Positions 8,544 to 17,204 are shown, numbered from the stretch's first letter. The stretch: DNA of 45,291 nucleotides from Curtobacterium sp. PhB115 (GCF_003752025.1 NZ_RJKR01000001.1:1-45291), one strand, 5' to 3'. A program made the numbers and translations. The notes: generated by a model from the sequence alone, not told the origin.

Positions 8544-8602
8544 GGGTGGACCTCACACTTCTTTGTCGAGAGTTGGTTGACGATAGCACTCGCCGGGCAC
8601 AC

Positions 8603-8621
8603 TTTGCCACACAGTGGGAAA
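8603..8621. promoter_or_regulatory. Palindrome in divergent promoter region, possible IclR site
   Basis: TTTGCCAC-ACA-GTGGGAAA is an inverted repeat with 7 of 8 pairs matching. It sits in the 108-bp gap between the MHS transporter and the FAD oxidoreductase, just upstream of and touching the expected -35 position for the FAD gene (-10 at 8639-8644). It is locally AT-richer than its surroundings. The IclR regulator gene that follows the FAD gene is the likely binder; this is an inference from position. Confidence 0.5.
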
Positions 8622-8638
8622 GGCATGCCAGCAAGTGA

Positions 8639-8644
8639 TACCGT
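8639..8644 (+). promoter_or_regulatory. -10 hexamer of leaderless FAD oxidoreductase gene
   Basis: TACCGT ends 7 bases before the ATG at 8652. It favours this ATG over the in-frame ATG at 8625, whose purine-rich stretch lies too close to act as a ribosome site. Confidence 0.5.
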
Positions 8645-8651
8645 CGGCCCC

Positions 8652-10892
8652 ATGCAGTCCCGTGAACAGCACCACGACGTCGTGGTCGTCGGAGGCGGTC
8701 TCGCCGGAGTCAGCGCCGCGGTCGCCGCCGCGCGCCTCGGCTCGAGCGTCGCCCTCGTCACCAACCGCCCGGTCCTCGGCGGCAACGCCTCGAGCGAGAT
8801 CCGCGTGTGGGTGGTCGGCGCGACCGCACACGGCACGCAGCGGTTCGCCCGCGAGAACGGGATCATGGGCGAGCTGTTCCTCGAGAACCAGTACCGGAAC
8901 CCGCAGGGCAACGCGATCTACTGGGACCAGGTCGTGCTCGACCTCGTCCGCGCCGAGCCCAACGTGCACCTGCACCTCAACACGGACGTGCGCACCGTGC
9001 GCACGTCGGACGAGGACGGGGCGCCCCGGATCACCTCCGTCACCGGCTGGACCATGGGGTCCGAGATCGAGACGACCTTCACGGCTCCGGTGTTCCTCGA
9101 CTGCACGGGCGACGGCCTCGTCGGGGCACTCGCCGGCGCCGAGTACCGGATCGGGCGCGAAGGGCGCGACGAGCACGGCGAGGAGTGGGCGCCGGCACAG
9201 GCCGACGACGAGCTCCTCGGCAGCTCGCTCTTCTTCTCCACGCACGACACGGGTCGCCCGGAGAAGTTCGTCCCGCCGTCGATCGCCGTCGACCTCGCGA
9301 CCACGCCGATCCTGGCGAACCGGGCGATCCGGACCGGTGACAACGGTTGCAACTACTGGTGGATCGAGTGGGGCGGGGAACTCGACACCGTCACCGAGAA
9401 CGAGCACATCCGTGACGAGCTGTGGGGCGTCGTCTACGGCATCTGGGACCACATCAAGAACTCCGGACAGTTCGACGCCGACACCCTGACGCTCGACTGG
9501 GTCGGCGCGATCCCCGGCAAGCGCGAGTACCGGCGGTTCGTCGGAGACCACACCCTGACCCAGCAGGACCTGCTCGAGCAGCGGACGTTCCCGGACACGG
9601 TGGCCTTCGGCGGCTGGTCGATCGACCTGCACCCGGTGGAGGGCGTGTACGCCGAGACGGCAGGTGCACAGCAGCGGTACACCGACGGCACCTACGACAT
9701 CCCGTTCCGCTCGCTGTACTCGGCGAACGTCCGGAACCTGCTCGTCGCCGGCCGGAACATCTCCGCCTCGCACGTGGCCTTCGGCTCGACACGGGTGATG
9801 GCGACCTGTTCCACGCAGGGTCAGGCGGCCGGCACCGCAGCCCACCTCGTGGCCCGGCACGGCACCACACCGCGGCAGCTCGGCACCGAGCACATCGGGA
9901 TGCTCCAGCAGACCCTGCTGCGCGAGGACGCCCCGCTCGTCGGGGTGCGCGCCGACGACGCGTCGGACCTCGCCCGCAGAGCCCGGATCACCGCGAGCAG
10001 CGAACTGACGACGATCGACACCACCCCGTGGGCGACCGACGACCGCTTCGAGCTGGACCGTGACGTGGCCGTCGTGCTGCCGGCCGATCCGGGCCTCGGC
10101 ACGATCCGCATCCGCACCGAGGCCGACGAACCGACCGCCCTGACCGTCGAGCTCTGGACGACCGGCAAACCGCAGAACTACGCGCCGATCGACCAGGTCG
10201 CGACGCACACCGCGCACGTCGGGGTCGGCGCCGACGAGGCCGTCGTCGACCTCGCGTACACGCCGGACATGCCGTGCAACGCCGTCGTCGTCGTGCGTCG
10301 GGCTGCCGGGGTACGCCTGGTGCTCACCGACGGACACCCCTACGGCGTGCTGGCGCTCCGCTCCCGCACGGCCGACGACGAGCACTTCGACGACCACATC
10401 CCGGAAGAGGCCGACCAGCCCGTCACCGACTGGGAGGCGCGCGCCCTGCGCGGACGCTCGTTCGCGATCACCGCAGCCGGCGTGACGGACGCGTGGCGGG
10501 CCTCCAGGGTGACCGACGGGTACCAACGCCCCTTCGGCGGACCGCACATGTGGTCGTCCGAGGCCGGCGCGGGCGCGACCCTGACGCTCGACTGGGCGGA
10601 GCCCGTCGACGTGCACGAGGTGCGGATCATCTGGAACGACGACGTCGACGCCGACCTCATCAACCTGCACCACCACCGCACCCCGTGGGACGCCGTCCCG
10701 ACGCTCGCACGCGACTACCGGGTCGACGTGTGCGTCGAGGGCACCTGGCAGACGGTCGCCGACGTCGAGGCGAACCGGCACCGGCACCGCGTGCACGACG
10801 TGCCGCGGGTCCGGACCACGGCCCTCCGCATCGTGGTGACCGCGACGAACGGATCACCCTTCGTCACCGCGAGTGCCGTGAAGGTCTCCTGA
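8652..10892 (+). CDS. FAD-dependent oxidoreductase with C-terminal discoidin-like domain
   Basis: A 746-residue protein. The N-terminal FAD_oxidored module begins with the dinucleotide-binding stretch VVVVGGGLAGVSAAVAAARLG (residues 9-29), then LGGNASSEIRVW, LDCTGDGLVG near 150, and the second FAD-contact region NLLVAGRNISASHVAFGSTRVM near 360-380. After about residue 430 there is a linker region, and about 590-745 form a beta-rich module (GVTDAWRASRVTDGY, LTLDWAEPVDVHEVRIIWN) like an F5/8 type C (discoidin) sugar-binding fold. No signal peptide is seen, so it should be cytoplasmic. Enzymes of this family are poorly known and often lie in sugar or plant-polymer loci. The IclR gene follows 29 bases later. 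The substrate is unknown. Confidence 0.85.
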   Translation: MQSREQHHDVVVVGGGLAGVSAAVAAARLGSSVALVTNRPVLGGNASSEIRVWVVGATAHGTQRFARENGIMGELFLENQYRNPQGNAIYWDQVVLDLVRAEPNVHLHLNTDVRTVRTSDEDGAPRITSVTGWTMGSEIETTFTAPVFLDCTGDGLVGALAGAEYRIGREGRDEHGEEWAPAQADDELLGSSLFFSTHDTGRPEKFVPPSIAVDLATTPILANRAIRTGDNGCNYWWIEWGGELDTVTENEHIRDELWGVVYGIWDHIKNSGQFDADTLTLDWVGAIPGKREYRRFVGDHTLTQQDLLEQRTFPDTVAFGGWSIDLHPVEGVYAETAGAQQRYTDGTYDIPFRSLYSANVRNLLVAGRNISASHVAFGSTRVMATCSTQGQAAGTAAHLVARHGTTPRQLGTEHIGMLQQTLLREDAPLVGVRADDASDLARRARITASSELTTIDTTPWATDDRFELDRDVAVVLPADPGLGTIRIRTEADEPTALTVELWTTGKPQNYAPIDQVATHTAHVGVGADEAVVDLAYTPDMPCNAVVVVRRAAGVRLVLTDGHPYGVLALRSRTADDEHFDDHIPEEADQPVTDWEARALRGRSFAITAAGVTDAWRASRVTDGYQRPFGGPHMWSSEAGAGATLTLDWAEPVDVHEVRIIWNDDVDADLINLHHHRTPWDAVPTLARDYRVDVCVEGTWQTVADVEANRHRHRVHDVPRVRTTALRIVVTATNGSPFVTASAVKVS

Positions 10893-10921
10893 CGACGGCC
10901 GAGACGGTCCACAATGGGCGG

Positions 10922-11698
10922 ATGGCGACCACCCCTCCGAACCAGAGCATCGAACGAGCCGCGGCCGTCCTCGGCGCTCTCGGTGCGGCCGACGGTGCCG
11001 TGCGCGCCTCCGACATCGCGCGTGCGATCGGGTTGGGGACCTCGACTACCGGACGGCTCCTGGCGACCCTCGAGTCGCTCGAGTACGTCCGCCGCGACCC
11101 GGAGACCCAGGCGTACTCGGTCGGCCGCGCGGTGCTCGAACTCGCCAGCCAGGGGCTCAACCACAACCCGGTGCACCGGGAGTCCCGTGCCGCGGCGCAG
11201 GAACTCGCGCACCGGGTGGGCCTGACCGCGAACGTCGGCGTGCGGGACGACGCGTCCTGCATCTACCTCTGCCACTTCGAGGGCTCGCTCGCGCCGAAGT
11301 CGCACACCATGATCGGGATGCGGCAGCCGCTGCACGCGTCGGCGCTCGGCAAGGCGCTCATGCTCGACCTGACGCAGGCCGAGCGGCAGGAGCTGCTCGG
11401 GGACGACCTGGCGCGCTACACGGACCACACCATCACGTCGCACGACGCCCTGACCGCCGACCTGGCCGCCTCGGCGAAGCGGGGGTGGTGCGAGGAGAAC
11501 CAGGAGCTCGCGCTCGGACGCTTCTGCATCGCGGCGCCGATCCGGAACGCGTCGGGACGCATCGCTGCGGCACTGTCGATCTCCGGCCGGGTGACCCAGC
11601 TGCGGGACCGCGACCTGGACTCGCTGGCCGAGGACCTCATCGAGGTCGCCGACCGCATCAGCGTCGGCCTCGGGATGATCAGCGCCGTCGCCCACTGA
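10922..11698 (+). CDS. IclR-family transcriptional regulator
   Basis: A 258-residue regulator. The N-terminal winged helix (about residues 5-65, SIERAAAVLGALGAADGAV then IARAIGLGTSTTGRLLATLESL) is followed by the IclR effector domain with LPL-type signature GMRQPLHASALGKALML near residue 130 and GRFCIAAPIRNASGRIAAALSISG near the end. It directly follows the FAD oxidoreductase gene in the same direction, with CACAAT (10910-10915) ending 6 bases before the ATG, so it may have its own leaderless promoter. I infer control of the MHS transporter and FAD oxidoreductase genes, through the palindrome at 8603-8621. Confidence 0.9.
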   Translation: MATTPPNQSIERAAAVLGALGAADGAVRASDIARAIGLGTSTTGRLLATLESLEYVRRDPETQAYSVGRAVLELASQGLNHNPVHRESRAAAQELAHRVGLTANVGVRDDASCIYLCHFEGSLAPKSHTMIGMRQPLHASALGKALMLDLTQAERQELLGDDLARYTDHTITSHDALTADLAASAKRGWCEENQELALGRFCIAAPIRNASGRIAAALSISGRVTQLRDRDLDSLAEDLIEVADRISVGLGMISAVAH

Positions 11699-11742
11699 CG
11701 CGGACGAGCGTGCGGACGCACGCGGACGAGCGTGCGCACGCA
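11699..11742. repeat. Tandem repeat, two 22-bp copies
   Basis: Two adjacent 22-base copies (11699-11720 and 11721-11742) differ at one base. They start immediately after the IclR stop codon and precede the terminator hairpin at 11752. Unit begins CGCGGACGAGCGTGCG. No function is evident. Confidence 0.7.
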
Positions 11743-11751
11743 CGCACAGGG

Positions 11752-11795
11752 CGGACGGGAGGCCCGTGGCGGCGTCGCCACGGGCCTCCCGTCCG
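11752..11795. terminator. Bidirectional terminator hairpin between IclR and GntR genes
   Basis: Arms 11752-11771 and 11776-11795 form 20 perfect base pairs around the loop GCGT, followed by TTT. The IclR (+) and GntR (-) genes converge on it. The stretch GGAGGCCCGTGGCGGCG is shared exactly with the hairpin at 38545-38592. Confidence 0.85.
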
Positions 11796-11823
11796 TTTGG
11801 TGGTCGCGCTGGGCGACGGAGCG

Positions 11824-12474
11824 CTACGCGCGGGACGGCAGCAGGTGGATGGCCTCCATCGCGAGCTCGGCCGCGATCGGGTTTTTCGCGAGCACCGCTG
11901 CACGCAGGTTGTCGAGCTCCGGCAGGATCGCCTCGGCCGGCACGAGCTCGGCGAGTTCCGGCACCCGGAGCTTGAACGACAGCCCGTCGGTGGTGGAACG
12001 GCAGAGCGCTTCGAGGGACGCGTTGCCGCAGGCGCCGGCCCACATCGAGTAGATGCTCGCACCGTCGCGGGCGACCTTCGACTGCTCGCTGGCCTCGACC
12101 CGGGTCCGGACCTCGTCGAGCATCTTCACGATCTTCTTGCGCTCCGATTCGGTGAACCGGGGCACGGCGAGGCGCACGACGCCGCCGTAGATGACCCCGA
12201 GGGTGCGGTACGCGTCGAGGAGCTCGTCCTTCGTCGGAGCCGCCACCCGGGTGTACCGGTTCGGGGCCATCTCGATGAGACCGGCACGGGCGAGCTCGGC
12301 GAGGGCTTCACGGATCGGGGTGCGGGAGACCCCGAGCCAGGCGATCAGGTCGTCGTCGTTGAGCCGTTCGCCGGGCTCGAGCGTGCCGTCCATGATCGCG
12401 TCGCGGATCTTGTCCTGCACGGTGTCACGGAGGAGCTTGCGCTCGGCTGCGGGCTGCGTCGAGGGAACTGGCAT
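11824..12474 (-). CDS. GntR-family regulator, FCD (FadR) subfamily
   Basis: A 216-residue regulator. The winged helix-turn-helix covers about residues 15-80 (LRDTVQDKIRDAIMDGTLEPGERL, then WLGVSRTPIREALAELARAGLIEM). The C-terminal all-helical part (about 90-210) is a shortened FCD-like ligand domain. The usual metal-binding histidines (D-x3-H, H-x3-H) are not evident, so its ligand binding may differ. It follows the MMPL gene 12 bases downstream in the same direction, but CACGCT (12481-12486) ends 6 bases before its ATG, so a separate leaderless start is possible. The palindrome TCACATGTGA (12487-12496) lies just upstream. Confidence 0.85.
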   Translation of the reverse strand: MPVPSTQPAAERKLLRDTVQDKIRDAIMDGTLEPGERLNDDDLIAWLGVSRTPIREALAELARAGLIEMAPNRYTRVAAPTKDELLDAYRTLGVIYGGVVRLAVPRFTESERKKIVKMLDEVRTRVEASEQSKVARDGASIYSMWAGACGNASLEALCRSTTDGLSFKLRVPELAELVPAEAILPELDNLRAAVLAKNPIAAELAMEAIHLLPSRA

Positions 12475-12486
12475 GTGCCCAGCGTG

Positions 12487-12496
12487 TCACATGTGA
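12487..12496. promoter_or_regulatory. 10-bp palindrome at GntR promoter, possible autoregulatory site
   Basis: TCACATGTGA is a perfect palindrome that overlaps the stop codon of the MMPL gene and abuts the CACGCT hexamer of the GntR gene. FCD-type GntR proteins bind short palindromes near their own start. The role is inferred. Confidence 0.35.
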
Positions 12497-14664
12497 TGGT
12501 TCGGACGCGACAGGCGCGACGGCCACCACGCTCGGTGCCCGAGGTCGTACGCCAGCGCGGGGACGAGCAGGGAGCGCACGACGATCGTGTCGAGCAGCAC
12601 ACCGAACGCGACGACGAACGCGATCTGCACGAGGAACAGGATCGGGATGACGCCGAGCGCCGCGAAGGTCGCCGCGAGCACCACGCCCGCCGACGTGATC
12701 ACGCCGCCGGTCACCCCGAGTCCGCGCAGGACGCCCTCGCGCGGTCCGTACCGCAGCGCCTCCTCGCGCACCCGGGTCATGAGGAAGATGTTGTAGTCCA
12801 CCCCGAGTGCGACCAGGAACACGAAAGAGTACAGCGGCACGCTCGGGTCGGCTCCGGGGAAGTGGAAGACGTGGTCGAAGACGAGCGCGCCGACCCCGAG
12901 CGCCGCGGCGAAGGACACGATCACGCTGCCGATGAGCACGAGCGGGGCGACGATGCTGCGGAGCAGGAGCATCAGGATCAGCAGGATGACGACGAGCACC
13001 ACGGGGATGATGACGCTGCGGTCGCGGATGCCGGTGTCGTTCGTGTCCACGGCGGTCGCGGTCACACCACCGACGATCGCGCCGGCGTCGACCCGTTCGA
13101 CGGCGGTGCGGAGGTCGCGGACGGTCTGCTCGGCGGCGTCGGAGTCGGCGGCGTCGGTCAGGGTGGCCTCGAGCAGGACGTCGCCGTGCGAGACGGTGGG
13201 CGCAGCGTCGGCGCCGCTCGCGCCTGCGCCGCTCGCGCCTGCGCCGCTCGCGCCTGCGCCGGTCGCGCCTGCTGCGCTGCTGTCGTCCGTCACCGGGACG
13301 GTCCCGGACGGGGCGTCCTTCGCCGCGGCGACGACCCCCTCGACACCGTCCACCGCGGTGATCGCGTCGACGAGCTCGTCGAGGTCGCGCTCCGCGCCGA
13401 TCACCAGCGCCGGGCTGCCGGATCCCCCTGCGAAGTGGTCGGCGAGGACGTCCTGCCCGTCGCGTGCCTGCGACGCCCCGATGACCAGGTCGCTCTGCGG
13501 GACGCCGTCCGCCTGCAGCCCGACCACGCCGGTACCCATCGCGAGCAGCGCCACCGTGCACACGATCCAGACCGTCCGGGAGCGCTTCGCGACGAGCCGC
13601 CCGACCCGCGCCCAGATCCCGCGGGCGTCCGGGCCGGTCAGCACCGGGTGGGCGCTGCCGTACGCCGGACGGAGCGGCCAGAACGCGGCACGGCGGAAGG
13701 CGAGCAGCAGCGCCGGCAGGAGCGAGAGGGCGGCGAGCAGGCTGAACGCGATGCCGATCGCCGCGACGGGGCCGAGCGCCTTGTTCGAGTTGAGGTCCGA
13801 CAGCAGCAGGCAGAGCACCCCGACGATGACCGTCCCACCCGAGGCCAGGATCGGCTCGAGGCTGCCACGGAGCGCCGCCTTCGTCGCACCCCAGCCGGTG
13901 CGGTGGTCACGCAGTGCCTCGCGGAAGCGTGACGTGTAGAGGAGCGCGTAGTCGGTGGCGGCGCCGATGACGAGGATCGACAGGATCCCCTGGACCTGCC
14001 CGTTCACGGTGACGACCCCGGCCTTCGCGAGCCACCACACCACGAGGATCGAGGCGCACAGGGCGAAGGTCGCGGTGCCGAGCACGAGGATCGGCAGGAG
14101 TGGTGACCGGTACACGATGATGAGGATCACGAACACGGCGGCGAGCGCCACCCCGAGCAGGATCCCGTCGATGCCGGCGAACGCCTCGGTGAGGTCGGCG
14201 GTGAAACCCGCGGGGCCGGTGACGTAGCCGCTGACGCCGCTCGGCAGCGCGTCGTCGACGTCGGCGCGGATCCCCTCCACGGCGTCGCCGGTGTCGGCGT
14301 CCTGGGTGAGCGTCGCGACGATCTCGACCGCGTCGCCGTCCTCGCTCGGGATCACGGGGCTGACGCCCTGCACGTCGTCCCGGTCGCCGAGCCGGGTCGC
14401 GAGGTCCTTCGCCGCTGTGAGGTCGGATGCGCTCAGACCGCCGTCGCGCTCGAGGACGACGATCCCGGGCGCCCCGGACTCCTGCCGGAACTCGGACGAC
14501 CGCTCCTGCACCTTCGTGGCGTCCGCCGACGCCGGCAGGAACGAAGTCTGGTCGTTCGTCGAGACCTCGGAGATCTTGCCGAAGTACGGACCGCCGACAG
14601 AGGCGATGCCGAGCCAGACCACGATGACGAGCGCGGGGAGGACGATGCGGAGGAAGCGGGACAC
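12487..14664 (-). CDS. MMPL-family RND-type exporter
   Basis: A 725-residue transporter with the MMPL layout: one helix at the N-terminus (residues 7-25), a large external domain, a bundle of helices with GAATDYALLYTSRFREAL, a short cytoplasmic part, then the same pattern repeated (GVDYNIFLMTRVREEA). The Asp-Tyr pairs are the proton-relay positions of the family. The family exports lipids, siderophores or drugs using the proton gradient. The second external loop has four 15-bp repeats coding Gly/Ala/Ser (13211-13270). GTG at 14664 is chosen since TACGCT ends 7 bases upstream. It is divergent from a MarR gene with a palindrome in between, so MarR control is likely and the cargo may be a toxic compound. 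Confidence 0.9.
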   Translation of the reverse strand: MSRFLRIVLPALVIVVWLGIASVGGPYFGKISEVSTNDQTSFLPASADATKVQERSSEFRQESGAPGIVVLERDGGLSASDLTAAKDLATRLGDRDDVQGVSPVIPSEDGDAVEIVATLTQDADTGDAVEGIRADVDDALPSGVSGYVTGPAGFTADLTEAFAGIDGILLGVALAAVFVILIIVYRSPLLPILVLGTATFALCASILVVWWLAKAGVVTVNGQVQGILSILVIGAATDYALLYTSRFREALRDHRTGWGATKAALRGSLEPILASGGTVIVGVLCLLLSDLNSNKALGPVAAIGIAFSLLAALSLLPALLLAFRRAAFWPLRPAYGSAHPVLTGPDARGIWARVGRLVAKRSRTVWIVCTVALLAMGTGVVGLQADGVPQSDLVIGASQARDGQDVLADHFAGGSGSPALVIGAERDLDELVDAITAVDGVEGVVAAAKDAPSGTVPVTDDSSAAGATGAGASGAGASGAGASGADAAPTVSHGDVLLEATLTDAADSDAAEQTVRDLRTAVERVDAGAIVGGVTATAVDTNDTGIRDRSVIIPVVLVVILLILMLLLRSIVAPLVLIGSVIVSFAAALGVGALVFDHVFHFPGADPSVPLYSFVFLVALGVDYNIFLMTRVREEALRYGPREGVLRGLGVTGGVITSAGVVLAATFAALGVIPILFLVQIAFVVAFGVLLDTIVVRSLLVPALAYDLGHRAWWPSRLSRPNHHM
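13211..13270. repeat. In-frame 15-bp tandem repeat (4 copies) inside MMPL gene
   Basis: Four copies of the unit GCGCCGCTCGCGCCT; the fourth has one change. On the coding strand it gives a Gly-Ala-Gly-Ala-Ser/Thr pattern at about residues 465-485, in the second external loop. Since the unit is a multiple of three, copy number can change without breaking the frame. Confidence 0.85.
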
Positions 14665-14671
14665 GACGGTG

Positions 14672-14677
14672 AGCGTA
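14672..14677 (-). promoter_or_regulatory. -10 hexamer of leaderless MMPL gene
   Basis: TACGCT on the minus strand ends 7 bases before the GTG at 14664. The palindrome at 14687-14698 lies in the spacer and -35 zone of this promoter. Confidence 0.5.
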
Positions 14678-14686
14678 CTCCAATCG

Positions 14687-14698
14687 TCAGCATGCTGA
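14687..14698. promoter_or_regulatory. 12-bp palindrome, likely MarR operator
   Basis: TCAGCATGCTGA is a perfect palindrome between the divergent MMPL (-) and MarR (+) genes. It covers the spacer/-35 area of the MMPL promoter, so a bound repressor would block it. Assignment to the neighbouring MarR is by position and by the usual layout of MarR-exporter pairs. Confidence 0.55.
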
Positions 14699-14729
14699 TT
14701 ACTAGAGGAAGCACACGACACACCGACCG

Positions 14730-14735
14730 TAGAAT
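14730..14735 (+). promoter_or_regulatory. -10 hexamer of leaderless marR gene
   Basis: TAGAAT, a close match to the TANNNT consensus, ends 6 bases before the ATG at 14742. Confidence 0.6.
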
Positions 14736-14741
14736 GCGCCC

Positions 14742-15140
14742 ATGGACGACACGACCGACGAGTGGCCGCTCGGGCGACTGCTCTCGGCGGCGGCACGGTC
14801 GGTCGAGCGGGACTGGGACGAGCGGCTGCGCGCCATCGGCCTCCCCCACGCCGCCCTGATCGCGCTCGACATCCTGATCCGCACCGGTCCCACCGGCGCC
14901 GACACCCTCGCCCGCGCGGCCCGGGTGCAGCCGCAGACCATGTCGCGCACCCTCGAACGGATGGAGCGGGACGGGCTCGTCGAGCGCACGCCGCACCCGG
15001 CGGACCGACGGCGACGCGTCGTCAGCGCCACCGAGCACGGCCGCGGCGCCTGGGAGACCGCGAAGCACATCGAGCGCGAGGTCCTGCCGGACGACCCAGC
15101 CCTCCGAGCGGCACTCCGGGCAGTCCTGACCGACCGGTGA
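14742..15140 (+). CDS. MarR-family transcriptional regulator
   Basis: A 132-residue MarR protein. Helical dimer segments flank a winged helix-turn-helix at about residues 45-100 (TGADTLARAARVQPQTMSRTLERMERDGLVER, then wing HPADRRRRVVSATEHG). It lies divergent from the MMPL exporter with a 12-bp palindrome between, so it is most likely the exporter's repressor and is released by the exporter's substrate. The ATG is fixed by TAGAAT 6 bases upstream; there is no ribosome site. Confidence 0.88.
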   Translation: MDDTTDEWPLGRLLSAAARSVERDWDERLRAIGLPHAALIALDILIRTGPTGADTLARAARVQPQTMSRTLERMERDGLVERTPHPADRRRRVVSATEHGRGAWETAKHIEREVLPDDPALRAALRAVLTDR

Positions 15141-15191
15141 CGCCGCGGGAGCCGCAGAACCAGCGTGCTGTACGTGAAATACCACATGCGA

Positions 15192-15197
15192 TAAGAT
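15192..15197 (+). promoter_or_regulatory. Probable -10 element of second LCP gene
   Basis: TAAGAT lies in a locally AT-rich patch (15170-15197) after the MarR gene. Transcription would start near 15204, giving a leader of about 40 bases that includes the ribosome site before 15244. No convincing -35 is seen. Confidence 0.4.
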
Positions 15198-15243
15198 GGG
15201 CTCCGTTGGTCGGTCGACCGGCACGAACCCGCAGGAGCTCCGC

Positions 15244-16296
15244 ATGTCCGAACGTCGCGCCGCCCGGCTGACCGCCGAGCGCCCCAGCCACCCCCGTCGC
15301 CGCCGCTCCCGCCGATCCCGTCGCCGACGCCCGTTCCTCGTCGCCCTGGTCGCCACGCTCGGTTCCCTGGTCGGCATCGCCGCCGTCATCGCGATCGTGG
15401 CGAGCATCTTCGTCGGCGGCCTCGCCCGCAGCTTCGACGCCGGCCGCGACACCATCCGCGACCCGTTCCCGACCGGCGCCCGGCCCGCACCAGGCGGTGG
15501 CGAGAACATCCTGCTGATCGGCTCCGACTCTCGTGCCGCCCGCGGGGCCGACGGCAAGCCGTCGGACCTCGGCGGACGCTCCGACACCCTGATGCTCGCG
15601 CACATCCCGGCCGACCGTCGTGCGGTCTACCTGATGTCGATCATGCGCGACTCGTGGGTGGACATCCCCGGGCACCGCCGCGCGAAGATCAACGCCGCGT
15701 ACTCGTGGGGCGGGGTACCGCTCACCGTGCAGACCGTCGAGCATCTCCTCGACGTCCGGGTCGACCACGTCGCCGAGATCGACTTCACGGGGTTCAAGGA
15801 CATGACCGACGCCCTCGGCGGCGTCACGGTCGACTCGACGCGCGCGTTCACGGCCGGCCCGCACGAGTTCGTCGCCGGCGCGAACCTGCTCGACGGCGAC
15901 TCCGCGCTCGCCTTCGTGCGGGAGCGGTACGCGTTCGCCGACGCCGACCACACCCGGGTGCGGAACCAGCAGGCGTTCATGCGCGGGGTCCTCGACGGGC
16001 TGCTCTCGCGCGGCACGGTGACGAACCCCGGTCGCGTGCAGGACTTCGTGACCGCGACGAGCGAGCACCTGGCGGTCGACGCGGGGCTCACGTTCCCCAC
16101 GCTCCTCCGGCTCGGGTGGTCCCTGCGGAGCGTCGGCACCGGCGACCTGCGGACGTTCACGGTGCCGACCGCCGGGGCGGGGACCTCTCCGGACGGGCAG
16201 TCCTACGTCACGCTCAACGACCTGGCCGTCCGGTCGCTGTCACAGGCACTCCGGTCGGACGACGTCGCGGCATGGCTGACGGAGAACCCGCAGTAG
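15244..16296 (+). CDS. LCP-family cell-wall ligase
   Basis: A 350-residue type II membrane protein. The N-terminus is extremely basic (RRRRSRRSRRRRP, about residues 18-31), followed by one helix (about 33-60). The LCP domain carries NILLIGSDSR, LMSIMRDSWVDIPGHRRAKINAAYSWG (Arg and Asp that hold the pyrophosphate and metal) and ALAFVRERYAF. Unlike the gene at 5601 it has no LytR_C domain. It likely attaches a wall polymer to peptidoglycan on the outer face of the membrane. ATG at 15244 has AGGAG 7 bases upstream; a TTG or ATG further up overlaps the promoter. It is convergent with the Rpf gene. Confidence 0.9.
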   Translation: MSERRAARLTAERPSHPRRRRSRRSRRRRPFLVALVATLGSLVGIAAVIAIVASIFVGGLARSFDAGRDTIRDPFPTGARPAPGGGENILLIGSDSRAARGADGKPSDLGGRSDTLMLAHIPADRRAVYLMSIMRDSWVDIPGHRRAKINAAYSWGGVPLTVQTVEHLLDVRVDHVAEIDFTGFKDMTDALGGVTVDSTRAFTAGPHEFVAGANLLDGDSALAFVRERYAFADADHTRVRNQQAFMRGVLDGLLSRGTVTNPGRVQDFVTATSEHLAVDAGLTFPTLLRLGWSLRSVGTGDLRTFTVPTAGAGTSPDGQSYVTLNDLAVRSLSQALRSDDVAAWLTENPQ

Positions 16297-16315
16297 CGGC
16301 GAAGACCGCCGCACG

Positions 16316-16357
16316 CACGACGACGCCCCGCGACCGAGGTCGCGGGGCGTCGTCGTG
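16316..16357. terminator. Bidirectional terminator hairpin between LCP and Rpf genes
   Basis: Arms 16316-16335 and 16338-16357 are perfectly complementary over 20 bases with a minimal loop. It lies between the convergent LCP (+) and Rpf-LysM (-) genes. No T run follows beyond TT. Confidence 0.85.
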
Positions 16358-16374
16358 TTCGGTCTGCGGAACGA

Positions 16375-17091
<717 letters not shown>

Positions 17092-17204
17092 TCACGAGCC
17101 GCTTCTGATGCGGGATCCACTGCCCACCCCGACCGATCGCGGTCAGTTGTGGGGGTGCGCCACCGGGGGCAGTGGTCATCGGGCCGGCGGCACCTCGGTC
17201 GGCA

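Noticed and set aside
8553..10796. 747-codon antisense frame in the FAD oxidoreductase gene
   Set aside because: No recognisable domain and shadow-like composition; the sense frame has clear FAD motifs.
13211..13270. Assembly collapse or frameshift at the MMPL repeat
   Set aside because: The frame stays open and both flanks align with the MMPL pattern; the repeat is a clean multiple of three.
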